Shown piece by piece: positions 23,217 through 30,217 of a stretch of DNA of 33,205 nt (position 1 is the stretch's first letter; each line of letters begins with the position of its first letter). The position numbers were made by a program, and so were the translations under genes. The stretch spans positions 1-33,205 of IMG/VR virus record IMGVR_UViG_3300025122_003995; one strand, written 5' to 3'. Origin of the DNA: a virus. Below the pieces are notes generated by a model. The model worked only from the letters and a program-made list of their open reading frames with translations, made no database searches and was not told the origin of the DNA.

Positions 23217-25628
23217 TTATGAACACTTTGAGTGCCCACATGATGAACAAGACTCGCAGCCATCAACATAAACCAGCTCAGACTCGCAGTCAGGGCAGGA
23301 TGAACCGTTAACCTTGTCTCCGTTGCTGATATATCTTTTGAGGACTCTGGCTATGCACTTTGCGAAGCTAAACATGTCACTGTCTCGGTCTTTCATCAAT
23401 TGTTCAACCAAAAAGTTTATTTTTGCGCCATGGCGCAGCGACAGGGAAATCATTCTCGTAAATGCGGAGTGATTGGCATTGTCAAATACCTTGACTATAT
23501 CTTTGATCACTACCTCGTCACCATCATCCCCAAACTTGAGATCGTACCTGGAGTTCGTGGTTTTTCTACTATTCTTGATCAAAGTTCCTTTACTGTATTT
23601 CTTTGGAATCTCGATAAGATCTGATTTTCCCCCCATCACCTCGTACGGCTTGCCTTCGTACATACCCACTAGTACCACCCATTTCTCTCCCTGAATTGTC
23701 GTGTGTTGAATATCACATTCTAACAGTTCCGGGCGCTTGGGCGCTCTGTTTTGCGGAAACTCTGTAGCGGGGTCGTCCTCTTCTCCGGAGAGTAACACTC
23801 CGTCGCGACTTCCCTCGACATACACAGTTATACCCTTGAGGCCCTTTTTCCACCCCTGTAAGTACAAGTCCCCAATAACACTTGGATCAACGTCCTTTGG
23901 TAAATTTATTGTACTGCTTATCGAATGGTCAATGTGTCTTTGAATCACTGCCTGGACGTCAACCCGGCGTTGCCAATCAATCTCGGCGGAAGTCACAAAA
24001 TAATTTGGAGTCTCCTTCGTTTCCGAAAAATTGAAGAAATCTTTCAAGTTATGATGAAGAACTTTGTATTCGGACCACTTGTCCCCCATATCGTCGATAA
24101 AATCGGCTTCTAGATCCTGTTCGTTGTGGGCTAATTTCCTTCTTCTAATGTAGGAATTCCTAAACACTGGTTCAATCCCAGTGCTAGTTTGTGACATAAT
24201 TGAAACAGATCCGGTCGGAGCGTTGGTGAGGATTGAGATATTCCTCCTTCCATGCTTCTCGATCTCCGCCCTGAGCGCCTCTGGCAAATCTTTGATAAAT
24301 TCGTTATCCTTTTCGCGGGCCCAATCGAATACGGGGAAGGCCCCGCGCTCTTTCGCCAATTCGACACTCTCCTGATATGCGGCAACCTTCAAAGAGTTAT
24401 AAATACTATCCATTATCTCCAGCGCGTGGACCGAATCGTATTTCAGGCCTAGACAGGCTAGTGTGTCGGCCAGCCCATGAGTCCCTAAGCCGGTGCGTCG
24501 TCCGGACTCGCATGCTTGTAGCATGTTGTCCCACATTTTGCATTCGTCTTCTGTATCACATGTTTCTTTAATCTTATTAAGCTTCTCTAACTCAAGCTCT
24601 ACCAAGTCATCTGACAATCTCATGGCCGTCTTGACGGTCGACACGAACCTTTCAAAATTAAAATAAGCATCTTCGGAGAATGCACTTTCAACAAAGTTCT
24701 TTAAATTGATAGATATCAGTCTACACGAATCGTAAGCCGAAAGCGCAATTTCTGCACACGGATTGACGCAAACCGTCTCGAAGCCCTCGTATTCGTTAGC
24801 GGGGAGCCTTTTGATGATGTTATCCCACATCAATAGCCCGGGCTCTGCTGTCTGGGTAGCGGAGTCAACAATCTTTTTCCACAAGCGTCTGGCGTTGACG
24901 TTCTTCCGAATCTTCGCAGCGCCGTTCGCTCCGACCGGGAATTCGAGAGAAAACAATTCGTTGCTTTCTACCGCCTTCATGAATTCGTCCGTAATCTTGA
25001 CCGACACGTTGGCGCCGGTTACTTTCGTCAGATCGTGTTTCATCGTAATGAATTTCTCGATATCAGGATGGCGAATATCCATCGAAATCATCAGGGCGCC
25101 TCGCCGACCGTTCTGGCCAATCATACGGCAAACATAGGAATAAAAGTCAGCGAAACTCCACGCTCCGGTGGTGGTTTTCGCCGCATTATTAACCGCGGTG
25201 TTCTCAGGTCTCAGGCTGGAGATATCGATTCCAACGCCACACCTGTTCTTAAACAAGTTTGCCAATTCCTTTCCAGATTCCATTATTGAGGAAATATTAT
25301 CTTCCGGAGACTCTACCACCACACAATTCGACAAAGACGCATTAACAAAATCATTGCCAATGCCGAACATGGGAGACCCCTGCGGAACAATGTGGCCGAA
25401 ATATCTCAGCGATTCATATATTTCTTGTTCCGAAAGCGAATTTGGATACTTCTGCTCGATTCTAGTGAATTCCGCCGCCAACCTGCGATGCATGTCATCG
25501 GGGGTCTTTTCCATGTAGTTGCCGTTTTTATCTTTAAGGCAATATTTTGTCATAAACACATTTGTTGCTAATTCATCGTCATCAAAATATTGCAAAGTCG
25601 CTTCTCGGACCTTTTCGGCATCGTACAT
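23217..25628 (-). CDS. nrdJ: Adenosylcobalamin-dependent (class II) ribonucleotide reductase
   Basis: 803 residues. Cys102 (LSNCVVVE) and Cys302 (DSCRLISIN) are the redox pair positions, and NPCAEI (289-294) carries the radical Cys291 and Glu293. The tail has CPDC and CSSCGHSKCS, the cysteine-rich end of class II enzymes. It converts ribonucleotides to deoxyribonucleotides with B12 as radical source, so no NrdB subunit is needed and none is present. Activity depends on B12 made or taken up by the host. AAGGA precedes the ATG at 25628, four bases after the helicase stop. It supplies dNTPs together with dUTPase and the kinase. Confidence 0.96.
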   Translation of the reverse strand: MYDAEKVREATLQYFDDDELATNVFMTKYCLKDKNGNYMEKTPDDMHRRLAAEFTRIEQKYPNSLSEQEIYESLRYFGHIVPQGSPMFGIGNDFVNASLSNCVVVESPEDNISSIMESGKELANLFKNRCGVGIDISSLRPENTAVNNAAKTTTGAWSFADFYSYVCRMIGQNGRRGALMISMDIRHPDIEKFITMKHDLTKVTGANVSVKITDEFMKAVESNELFSLEFPVGANGAAKIRKNVNARRLWKKIVDSATQTAEPGLLMWDNIIKRLPANEYEGFETVCVNPCAEIALSAYDSCRLISINLKNFVESAFSEDAYFNFERFVSTVKTAMRLSDDLVELELEKLNKIKETCDTEDECKMWDNMLQACESGRRTGLGTHGLADTLACLGLKYDSVHALEIMDSIYNSLKVAAYQESVELAKERGAFPVFDWAREKDNEFIKDLPEALRAEIEKHGRRNISILTNAPTGSVSIMSQTSTGIEPVFRNSYIRRRKLAHNEQDLEADFIDDMGDKWSEYKVLHHNLKDFFNFSETKETPNYFVTSAEIDWQRRVDVQAVIQRHIDHSISSTINLPKDVDPSVIGDLYLQGWKKGLKGITVYVEGSRDGVLLSGEEDDPATEFPQNRAPKRPELLECDIQHTTIQGEKWVVLVGMYEGKPYEVMGGKSDLIEIPKKYSKGTLIKNSRKTTNSRYDLKFGDDGDEVVIKDIVKVFDNANHSAFTRMISLSLRHGAKINFLVEQLMKDRDSDMFSFAKCIARVLKRYISNGDKVNGSSCPDCESELVYVDGCESCSSCGHSKCS

Positions 25629-25632
25629 TCTG

Positions 25633-26994
25633 TTATCCTTTTTTCCAATCTTGGTATTTTTTCTTAATTTTTCCCAACTGCTGTTCGGCGGCTTTTTCGG
25701 TAATTTCCTCTATAGTTTCGTTAGTAGGTTCAAACACTTTTATTTTCACGTTGCTGGTGTCCATAAAAATCGGATATATCATCCCGTCATACCCTTGTCT
25801 GTTTTTGGCGATAAATATTCTACCCGTATTGGCAGACTTGTCTTCAACGGTTCGAGATACGGAGAATATAAAGTCTGCCACGAAACACTTGTTGAATGCT
25901 TCACTAATTGACTCCATCGTAATCACTTCTGCATTCAGTCCGGATCTGTTCGTTTGGGAGGCAGTATAAACCGGGCATTTGAATTCTTGTGCTAATCCAC
26001 GCAACTCTTCATAAATAGTTTCCAACTCATGTCTTTTCTCTCTTTCGTTCCTTTTTGGCCTCAAGAGGTCCGCATAATCGACTATAACCATCCCTATATC
26101 GATATCTCTAGTTTTAAGCTTTTCAAGGTGAATCTTGAGAGTGTTGGTACTCGCCGTCTTGGATGGGTATTCCTTGACAATTAACTTGCCGTTAACATCT
26201 TTAATTTTTTCATAGACCTGTTCTTTGAACAAAGAAAGGTCGTTGATGGGCACGCTAGTCAAACAACTGTCATATCGCAAGCCAATCGATTTATCTTGTA
26301 ACTCCAAGGTATAGTGTACCACGGTTCGGCCGGCCTTCAACGCCTGGGCCCCCAAATGCACTAGGACCATCGATTTGCCGGCGCCGGTGGGGGCTATAAC
26401 GACCCCCATCTCACCTTCGCCCAGTCCACCATTCGTTATGTCATCTAACAACTTCCACCCGGTTGTTGTCGGGGCCCTCATCTGCGGTACGTATCTCTCT
26501 TCGAAATCTTTAATATAGTCGTGCCCGAAGTTGTTGTCCGATCCTAGCTTAATTGCTGTATTGATGATGCTACTGATTTCGTCGAATGACGAGTGCTGCA
26601 GTAAGTCCACAGATCTGATCATCGCAACTTTCAATTTTTGTTTCTTACAAAAATCTAATGCTTTATCCTTAACCCATTCAGATTCCTTGATTTCTTTCGA
26701 GGAGTATGTTCTTGCAAGAAAATCTCTAGTTTGTTTTTTGGTGGCTTCGTTTTCCGTCTCCAACTCCGACCTGAGGATTGTGCCCATGATCTCATAAGTC
26801 GGGTGTACTTCGTATTTCTTTCGGTATTCAAATATCTTATCAACGAAAACCTGCAGATATTTCAGCTCAAAGAAAGAAGTGCTCAACACCTCCTGCATTT
26901 GATCGCAAAAGGCTCTTTCTTGCAAAATCAGCTGTGCCAACTTTTCTTGAAACGCCTTCCCAAGTCTTGAAAAATCGGATTTTTCTTGATTCAT
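25633..26994 (-). CDS. DnaB-like replicative helicase
   Basis: 453 residues from the ATG at 26994, which has GGAG four bases upstream; the frame extends to a TTG at 27024. A helical N-terminal domain (about 1-165) precedes a RecA-like motor: Walker A APTGAGKS (201-208), VVHYTLEL, Walker B VIVDYADLL (303-311), and TASQTNRSGL with the sensor Gln-Thr. The sequence resembles the T4 gp41/phage DnaB-like group. It unwinds DNA at the fork ahead of the polymerase encoded at 15377-18793; no primase gene is seen in the window. It heads the replication block after a structured non-coding stretch. Confidence 0.93.
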   Translation of the reverse strand: MNQEKSDFSRLGKAFQEKLAQLILQERAFCDQMQEVLSTSFFELKYLQVFVDKIFEYRKKYEVHPTYEIMGTILRSELETENEATKKQTRDFLARTYSSKEIKESEWVKDKALDFCKKQKLKVAMIRSVDLLQHSSFDEISSIINTAIKLGSDNNFGHDYIKDFEERYVPQMRAPTTTGWKLLDDITNGGLGEGEMGVVIAPTGAGKSMVLVHLGAQALKAGRTVVHYTLELQDKSIGLRYDSCLTSVPINDLSLFKEQVYEKIKDVNGKLIVKEYPSKTASTNTLKIHLEKLKTRDIDIGMVIVDYADLLRPKRNEREKRHELETIYEELRGLAQEFKCPVYTASQTNRSGLNAEVITMESISEAFNKCFVADFIFSVSRTVEDKSANTGRIFIAKNRQGYDGMIYPIFMDTSNVKIKVFEPTNETIEEITEKAAEQQLGKIKKKYQDWKKG

Positions 26995-27075
26995 TAAGCT
27001 CCGTCGTTTGTTGCTACTAGTCAATACTATACACTGTTACTAGGCGTTAGTTTATGAATTTTGTTCACCCATAGA

Positions 27076-27159
27076 AGAGAAAGGGAGATCTGTACCCTCG
27101 GTGGGTACACCGCACTCACCTAGCGTGTGCGAGCGGAAGGTATCGTCGGTCACTTCTCT
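27076..27159 (-). other. Structured non-coding region between two genes
   Basis: Between the stop at 27150 and the helicase start at 26994 there are two hairpins: a perfect 7-bp TGTACCC/GGGTACA with 5-base loop (27091-27097 with 27103-27109) and a CGCAC/GTGCG stem (27111-27115 with 27127-27131). A 6-bp pairing AGAGAA/TTCTCT (27076-27081 with 27154-27159) can close both into one three-way element. No T run follows the hairpins, so a simple terminator is unlikely. It may be a leader, processing site or small RNA; no known riboswitch motif was recognised. Confidence 0.45.
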
Positions 27160-27458
27160 AAATTTTGGATTTTATGTAATAGTAGTTCGCTCATTGTTCG
27201 TACCTTTCGAACAAAAGTATCTTCAATCAGAACTGAGGCGGGATAGGTTGGCGATTCAACAGATACCACTGGTCGCGAGAAATCTGCTCGCCCGTCCTTC
27301 GCCCAAGTAAAAGACACTCGAACACCTCTATTCGGACCGAGACTGCCAAGCTCCTGAACTCTATAATATCCCAGGAGGTGGCCTCCTTCATCATTGACTT
27401 TCGCCGAGGAGTAATAATAGCCGCCGACAAACTGTCTGTAATCAAATTCGAATTTCAT
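27150..27458 (-). CDS. Unknown small beta-rich protein
   Basis: 102 residues, not recognised. It reads as beta strands with Tyr and Gly (FVGGYYYSSAKVNDEGGHL; VRVSFTWAKDG), followed by a helical C-terminus. No membrane segment. The ATG follows the upstream stop by one base with only a weak CAAGATAAG leader, so it is probably translated by coupling. It is the last gene before the structured region leading to the helicase. Confidence 0.6.
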   Translation of the reverse strand: MKFEFDYRQFVGGYYYSSAKVNDEGGHLLGYYRVQELGSLGPNRGVRVSFTWAKDGRADFSRPVVSVESPTYPASVLIEDTFVRKVRTMSELLLHKIQNLEK

Positions 27459-27459
27459 C

Positions 27460-27768
27460 TTATCTTGCCGCTCTTCCTTCCCAAATACTATTCTTAACCT
27501 TGATGGTTACGTGCCATCGGTGGTGCACTTCTGAGGCAATCCGTTCTTTCAGGTGGTTGATCATTGTATGTGTCAATCGAGTATCATAAGGTGATTGTTG
27601 TTGGACAATGACCAGTTTCACTTGGCCATCAAATTCTAGAAACTTATATCTAACCCCCTCTTTTAGAAAGAGTTTTTCACTCTCTTCTCTGCAGATCACT
27701 TCGGCCAATGCGACCTTTTCTGCGAAACTCTTCTGCTTTTCATATGCTCGTTCTGCCGCCGTCGCCAT
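27460..27768 (-). CDS. Unknown small protein
   Basis: 102 residues, not recognised. The N-terminal half is a charged helix (AAERAYEKQKSFAEKVALAE), the C-terminal half alternates strands and basic residues (HHRWHVTIKVKN). AAAGG lies ten bases before the ATG. The gene sits in a run of three small genes downstream of the tRNA-like gene. Confidence 0.6.
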   Translation of the reverse strand: MATAAERAYEKQKSFAEKVALAEVICREESEKLFLKEGVRYKFLEFDGQVKLVIVQQQSPYDTRLTHTMINHLKERIASEVHHRWHVTIKVKNSIWEGRAAR

Positions 27769-27792
27769 GGAATAGTCGCCTTTCTTTGTTAG

Positions 27793-28047
27793 TTAACTGC
27801 TTCTCACCAGATTCTTCCTACACCAATGAAGAGTTCTTTCCCGCTCGTTTTTAGATTTTAGAGTCCTCACGAGAGCACGTTCGGCCTCTTCATTGATGCT
27901 CATAATCATAACTTTAATTGTTGGGTTGGACTTCATAGCATACTCCCCTTCCTCAAGCTGAATATGCTTATATTTCTCGTACTCTTCCAAATATCTCTGT
28001 TGTCCGCTCATCCCGATCCTATTGACTGGTGTAACTGTTTTAATCAT
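27793..28047 (-). CDS. Unknown small basic protein
   Basis: 84 residues, helical and basic, not recognised; the C-terminal part (RALVRTLKSKNERERTLHWC) could bind nucleic acid. The ATG at 28047 comes nine bases after the encoded CCA end of the tRNA-like gene, with GACGAG between. The tRNA-like gene and this ORF are therefore likely on one transcript, cut apart by tRNA 3' processing. Confidence 0.55.
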   Translation of the reverse strand: MIKTVTPVNRIGMSGQQRYLEEYEKYKHIQLEEGEYAMKSNPTIKVMIMSINEEAERALVRTLKSKNERERTLHWCRKNLVRSS

Positions 28048-28056
28048 TTTCTCGTC

Positions 28057-28136
28057 TGGTGGGCAATCTGGGGCTCGAACCCAGGTGTGACCAGCTACTC
28101 TTTCTACGGTTTATAAGACCGAGGAGATAATCGCCC
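28057..28136 (-). tRNA. tRNA-like gene with UAU-type anticodon loop and no visible D-arm
   Basis: Acceptor strands GGGCGAT and ATTGCCC pair over 7 positions (one G-U), followed by A and an encoded CCA. The T-arm is perfect (CTGGG, TTCGAGC, CCCAG). A hairpin CGGT-CTTATAA-ACCG has the right 7-base loop for a UAU anticodon (Ile, AUA codons). However only seven bases separate the acceptor from this arm, so no D-arm fits, while 21 bases lie between the arm and the T-arm. It may be a decayed or highly divergent tRNA-Ile, or a tRNA-like RNA. A consensus promoter drives it. Confidence 0.6.
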
Positions 28137-28144
28137 ATGTACTT

Positions 28145-28173
28145 AATATATCAAATTAAGAATGCGTTGTCAA
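28145..28173 (-). promoter_or_regulatory. Sigma-70 consensus promoter of the tRNA-like gene
   Basis: TTGACA (28168-28173) and TATATT (28145-28150) on the minus strand are 17 bp apart; the tRNA-like gene begins nine bases after the -10 box, about where transcription should start. Confidence 0.8.
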
Positions 28174-28183
28174 GCTTAAAAAA

Positions 28184-28783
28184 TCATCTTTTTTTGAATA
28201 CCATCAATGTAGAGAAATTACTACGGGGGTGCACCTGATTTCGACCTTGCGGTTGTGGCCGGGGGCTTCGGAGAAAATGCATTTGAGTCACTTTCACTGC
28301 CCCCAACTCTCTAAGCGCTGACGAAACGGCGTCAGTTTGAAAGTGCATCTTTCCCGATGAAACTTGGTCTTGTACCTTTACCAAGATAAAGCCTTTGTCC
28401 TTTGTAACCCTATAACACTCTCTTGCCCCATCAATAATTAAATCCATTCGTTCCTGGATGGTGGCTTTCTTGTGTACGCCATAGGCCTTGTCGACTTGCC
28501 CCTGCGATGGTGTGCCATTTAACTTGTAAGGCGGGTCAAAAACTGTAGTATCCCACTTGTTTTCCCAGTTCAAAGGAAAATCAGTAAAGTTGTAAGAATA
28601 ATCGGCTGCGGTATAGAGGTCGTTAGAAGTTAGATCGCTTGGAACATAACTACTCCAAAATACTCCCGATCCATATGCGGCGTCAAGAACCTTACCCTTA
28701 ATAAAGCCCATGCTTGCCGCGGCTGCCATCAGTTCCCCGTTGTTTCGCCAATGATGTGCTGCATTGATTTGTTTATTCGTCAT
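28184..28783 (-). CDS. DNA methyltransferase with DPPY motif (N6-adenine or N4-cytosine)
   Basis: 199 residues. The SAM-binding start VLDAAYGSG is at 32-40, and FDPPYKLNGTPS carries the catalytic DPPY (83-86). RECYRVTKDKGFILVKVQDQ is the typical strand after the catalytic loop, and the C-terminal NFSTLMVFKK closes the domain. It has no obvious target-recognition insert, so its site is unknown. It is the third DNA methyltransferase in the window. It is preceded by a weak AAAGAAAA and lies between a GapR-like small gene and the tRNA-like gene. Confidence 0.85.
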   Translation of the reverse strand: MTNKQINAAHHWRNNGELMAAAASMGFIKGKVLDAAYGSGVFWSSYVPSDLTSNDLYTAADYSYNFTDFPLNWENKWDTTVFDPPYKLNGTPSQGQVDKAYGVHKKATIQERMDLIIDGARECYRVTKDKGFILVKVQDQVSSGKMHFQTDAVSSALRELGAVKVTQMHFLRSPRPQPQGRNQVHPRSNFSTLMVFKKR

Positions 28784-28810
28784 AAAATCATTTTCTTTAC
28801 TTGTTCAAGT

Positions 28811-29101
28811 CTAAAAGAACATTTTCTTTACTTGGTCATAAGCTTCAACAAGAGCCTCCATGTCCTTCTCGCCCTTGATCATCCGGTAAGCCCGGACGGC
28901 TGCCCAAATCTCTTCTTTAGTGAGGTAACCCTCGTCAATATAAGACTTTCGGATATCCCTCTTATGTTCCTTGAAGGGTTCCATAGCCTCCTCGGTAGCC
29001 ACAAGATCCTTGAGATAGTTTTTTACGTGCTCTTCCTTCGAAAGAATTACAGTTTCCTCCTCCTCGTTCTGATGTGCTTCGAACTGAATTACATTGTTCA
29101 T
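28811..29101 (-). CDS. Small helical protein, possibly GapR-like (DUF2312-type)
   Basis: 96 residues. The C-terminal 60 residues (MEPFKEHKRDIRKSYIDEG then IWAAVRAYRMIK, ending in EAYDQVKKMF) follow the pattern of GapR/DUF2312 proteins, which clamp around overtwisted DNA: charged helix, short turn, arginine-containing helix, terminal helix. The similarity is by pattern only; the N-terminus is acidic and different. AAAGGAG precedes the ATG, and the gene is adjacent to the stop of the small membrane protein. Confidence 0.55.
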   Translation of the reverse strand: MNNVIQFEAHQNEEEETVILSKEEHVKNYLKDLVATEEAMEPFKEHKRDIRKSYIDEGYLTKEEIWAAVRAYRMIKGEKDMEALVEAYDQVKKMFF

Positions 29102-29296
29102 TTATTCTTCTCCTTTGTTAATCCATTCATTTGCTCTCACAATAGCAAACAGCGCACTGCCCACAACAACTGACGATACAACATAAAATGTCGCTGCTGT
29201 TTCTAGTTCCCCTGTCACATACCACAAGCTTCCAACGCCCACGACAGCCGAGGCGCCGAAAAACGTCAGTGACCGTGATTTCTTTGTTCTAAACAT
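29102..29296 (-). CDS. Small two-helix membrane protein
   Basis: 64 residues with two hydrophobic helices (about 10-28, TFFGASAVVGVGSLWYV, and 34-52, ATFYVVSSVVVGSALFAIV) and charged ends. The basic N-terminus and acidic C-terminus suggest both ends are cytoplasmic or that it inserts as a hairpin. It could be a holin-type protein by size, but it lies away from the lysis enzymes. AAGGAGG precedes the ATG at an ideal distance. It starts 26 bases after tRNA-Leu. Confidence 0.65.
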   Translation of the reverse strand: MFRTKKSRSLTFFGASAVVGVGSLWYVTGELETAATFYVVSSVVVGSALFAIVRANEWINKGEE

Positions 29297-29322
29297 AATA
29301 ACCTCCTTCAGTTAAAAATATG

Positions 29323-29404
29323 GTAGGGAAGGCGGGATTTGAACCCGCAAGCCCAAAGGCGAGAGATTTTAAGTCTCCTGTGTATGCCATTCCACCACTT
29401 CCCC
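29323..29404 (-). tRNA. tRNA-Leu(UAA)
   Basis: 82 bases with encoded CCA. Acceptor GGGGAAG pairs with CTTCCCT (first pair G-U). The D-arm GTG/CAC has GG in its loop, as usual in tRNA-Leu. The anticodon stem GGAGA/TCTCT holds loop CTTAAAA, anticodon UAA. A long variable arm and the T-arm GCGGG-TTCAAAT-CCCGC complete a class II tRNA. It reads UUA codons. tRNA-Leu genes are also common prophage attachment sites, but no integrase is visible nearby. Confidence 0.93.
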
Positions 29405-29417
29405 AAATCATAGTAAT

Positions 29418-29446
29418 ATAATACACGGTTTGAGGAATGGTGTCAA
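29418..29446 (-). promoter_or_regulatory. Sigma-70 consensus promoter of tRNA-Leu
   Basis: TTGACA (29441-29446) and TATTAT (29418-29423) on the minus strand are 17 bp apart. The -35 box overlaps the last codons of the preceding small gene. The tRNA begins 14 bases after the -10 box. Confidence 0.8.
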
Positions 29447-29679
29447 GTGTTTTCCTCTAAAAATATTCTGTAGCCGTTCGAATCTTCGATTAGAAGCTTC
29501 GGAGGTCCGTGGCGTTCGACCAGTAAGTCCCAAAAATCCGGGCTTGCGATTGAACATTCTTTTCCGAAATATTTCTTAAGCCACTGGTGTCTGGCCCAGC
29601 CTCCTAGAAAACTTGTAGGTCGCGGGACTATTATGCGGTACTGCTCAGTCACGATAAACTTACAAGACTTCTGTTTCAT
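29443..29679 (-). CDS. Unknown small protein downstream of the barrel protein
   Basis: 78 residues, not recognised. The frame is open to 29859, but that part runs antiparallel to nothing new and overlaps the barrel gene in another frame; ATG at 29679 begins two bases after the barrel gene's stop and is the likely start. The sequence has many Trp, Tyr and Pro (FLGGWARHQWLKKYFGKEC) and looks like a compact cytoplasmic domain. It is the last gene of the operon before tRNA-Leu. Confidence 0.55.
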   Translation of the reverse strand: MKQKSCKFIVTEQYRIIVPRPTSFLGGWARHQWLKKYFGKECSIASPDFWDLLVERHGPPKLLIEDSNGYRIFLEENT

Positions 29680-29681
29680 TC

Positions 29682-30203
29682 TTACCAACGATACATTAGA
29701 GCAGTATTGGGGATTGGCGAAAGACCATAGCCAGATGGAGAGTATCTGAACGCTAGGGGCAACTCGAACCGGAACATCATATTCCCCCAGAAGATAACCT
29801 GCATCCCGACGCCGGGGCCGGCGATAACCCCCCAGTCCTCGTCCACGCTTTCTATACAATTATCAGTTTGAGTTTGGTTGTCCCAATCACAGTCTACTTC
29901 ATTTTCTCTCCAAAATCCGCCGGCGACGCCCAAGGATCCGTAAAGGCCAACTTTTCCATTTTCATGAAAGTTTCTTTTGAGGTTAATTCCCCCAAACACG
30001 CGGCCGCCGTCGTGCTCGTCCCAGATAGGAAGCGCAGTTACCTGGACCCCCCATATTGTGGTGTCGTGAGAATACGACAAACCCAAACCGTAGGTTCCTC
30101 CGGCAGCAAACCCCAGAGAGTTGGTGGAGGTGTCTTCGGCCGAAGCCCCCTGTGAATACAAGAACACTCCCACAATCACCGCTAATATAAATAATTTCTT
30201 CAT
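29682..30203 (-). CDS. Exported protein, probable small outer-membrane beta-barrel
   Basis: 173 residues. A clear signal peptide (MKKLFILAVIVGVFLYSQG) with cleavage likely after ASA at residue 22. The mature part alternates hydrophobic and polar residues in short strands separated by Gly-rich turns, and the last residue is Trp after Tyr-Arg, the terminal aromatic expected by the outer-membrane assembly machinery. Cys105 and Cys116 could form a loop disulfide. An eight-stranded OmpA/opacity-like barrel is the best guess; the role, perhaps changing the cell surface or blocking superinfection, is unknown. GAAGGGAAG precedes the ATG, 14 bases after the aceA stop. Confidence 0.72.
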   Translation of the reverse strand: MKKLFILAVIVGVFLYSQGASAEDTSTNSLGFAAGGTYGLGLSYSHDTTIWGVQVTALPIWDEHDGGRVFGGINLKRNFHENGKVGLYGSLGVAGGFWRENEVDCDWDNQTQTDNCIESVDEDWGVIAGPGVGMQVIFWGNMMFRFELPLAFRYSPSGYGLSPIPNTALMYRW

Positions 30204-30217
30204 CTTCCCTTCTCCGA

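Noticed and set aside
27025-27149. Cobalamin riboswitch ahead of the helicase-nrdJ unit
   Set aside because: The conserved B12-box sequences are not present in the structured region.
28057-28136. tmRNA or its tRNA-like domain
   Set aside because: There is no tag-coding frame and the ends are only 80 bases apart; the acceptor sequence does not match tmRNA.
29323-29404. tRNA-Leu as a proven prophage attachment site
   Set aside because: No integrase, excisionase or direct repeat is visible in the window, and the tRNA has its own phage-style promoter. It remains the chief alternative explanation for the aceBA cluster.
29680-29859. N-terminal extension of the 29443 gene
   Set aside because: The extension overlaps the barrel-protein gene in another frame and is Arg-rich shadow sequence; ATG at 29679 just after the barrel stop is the better start.
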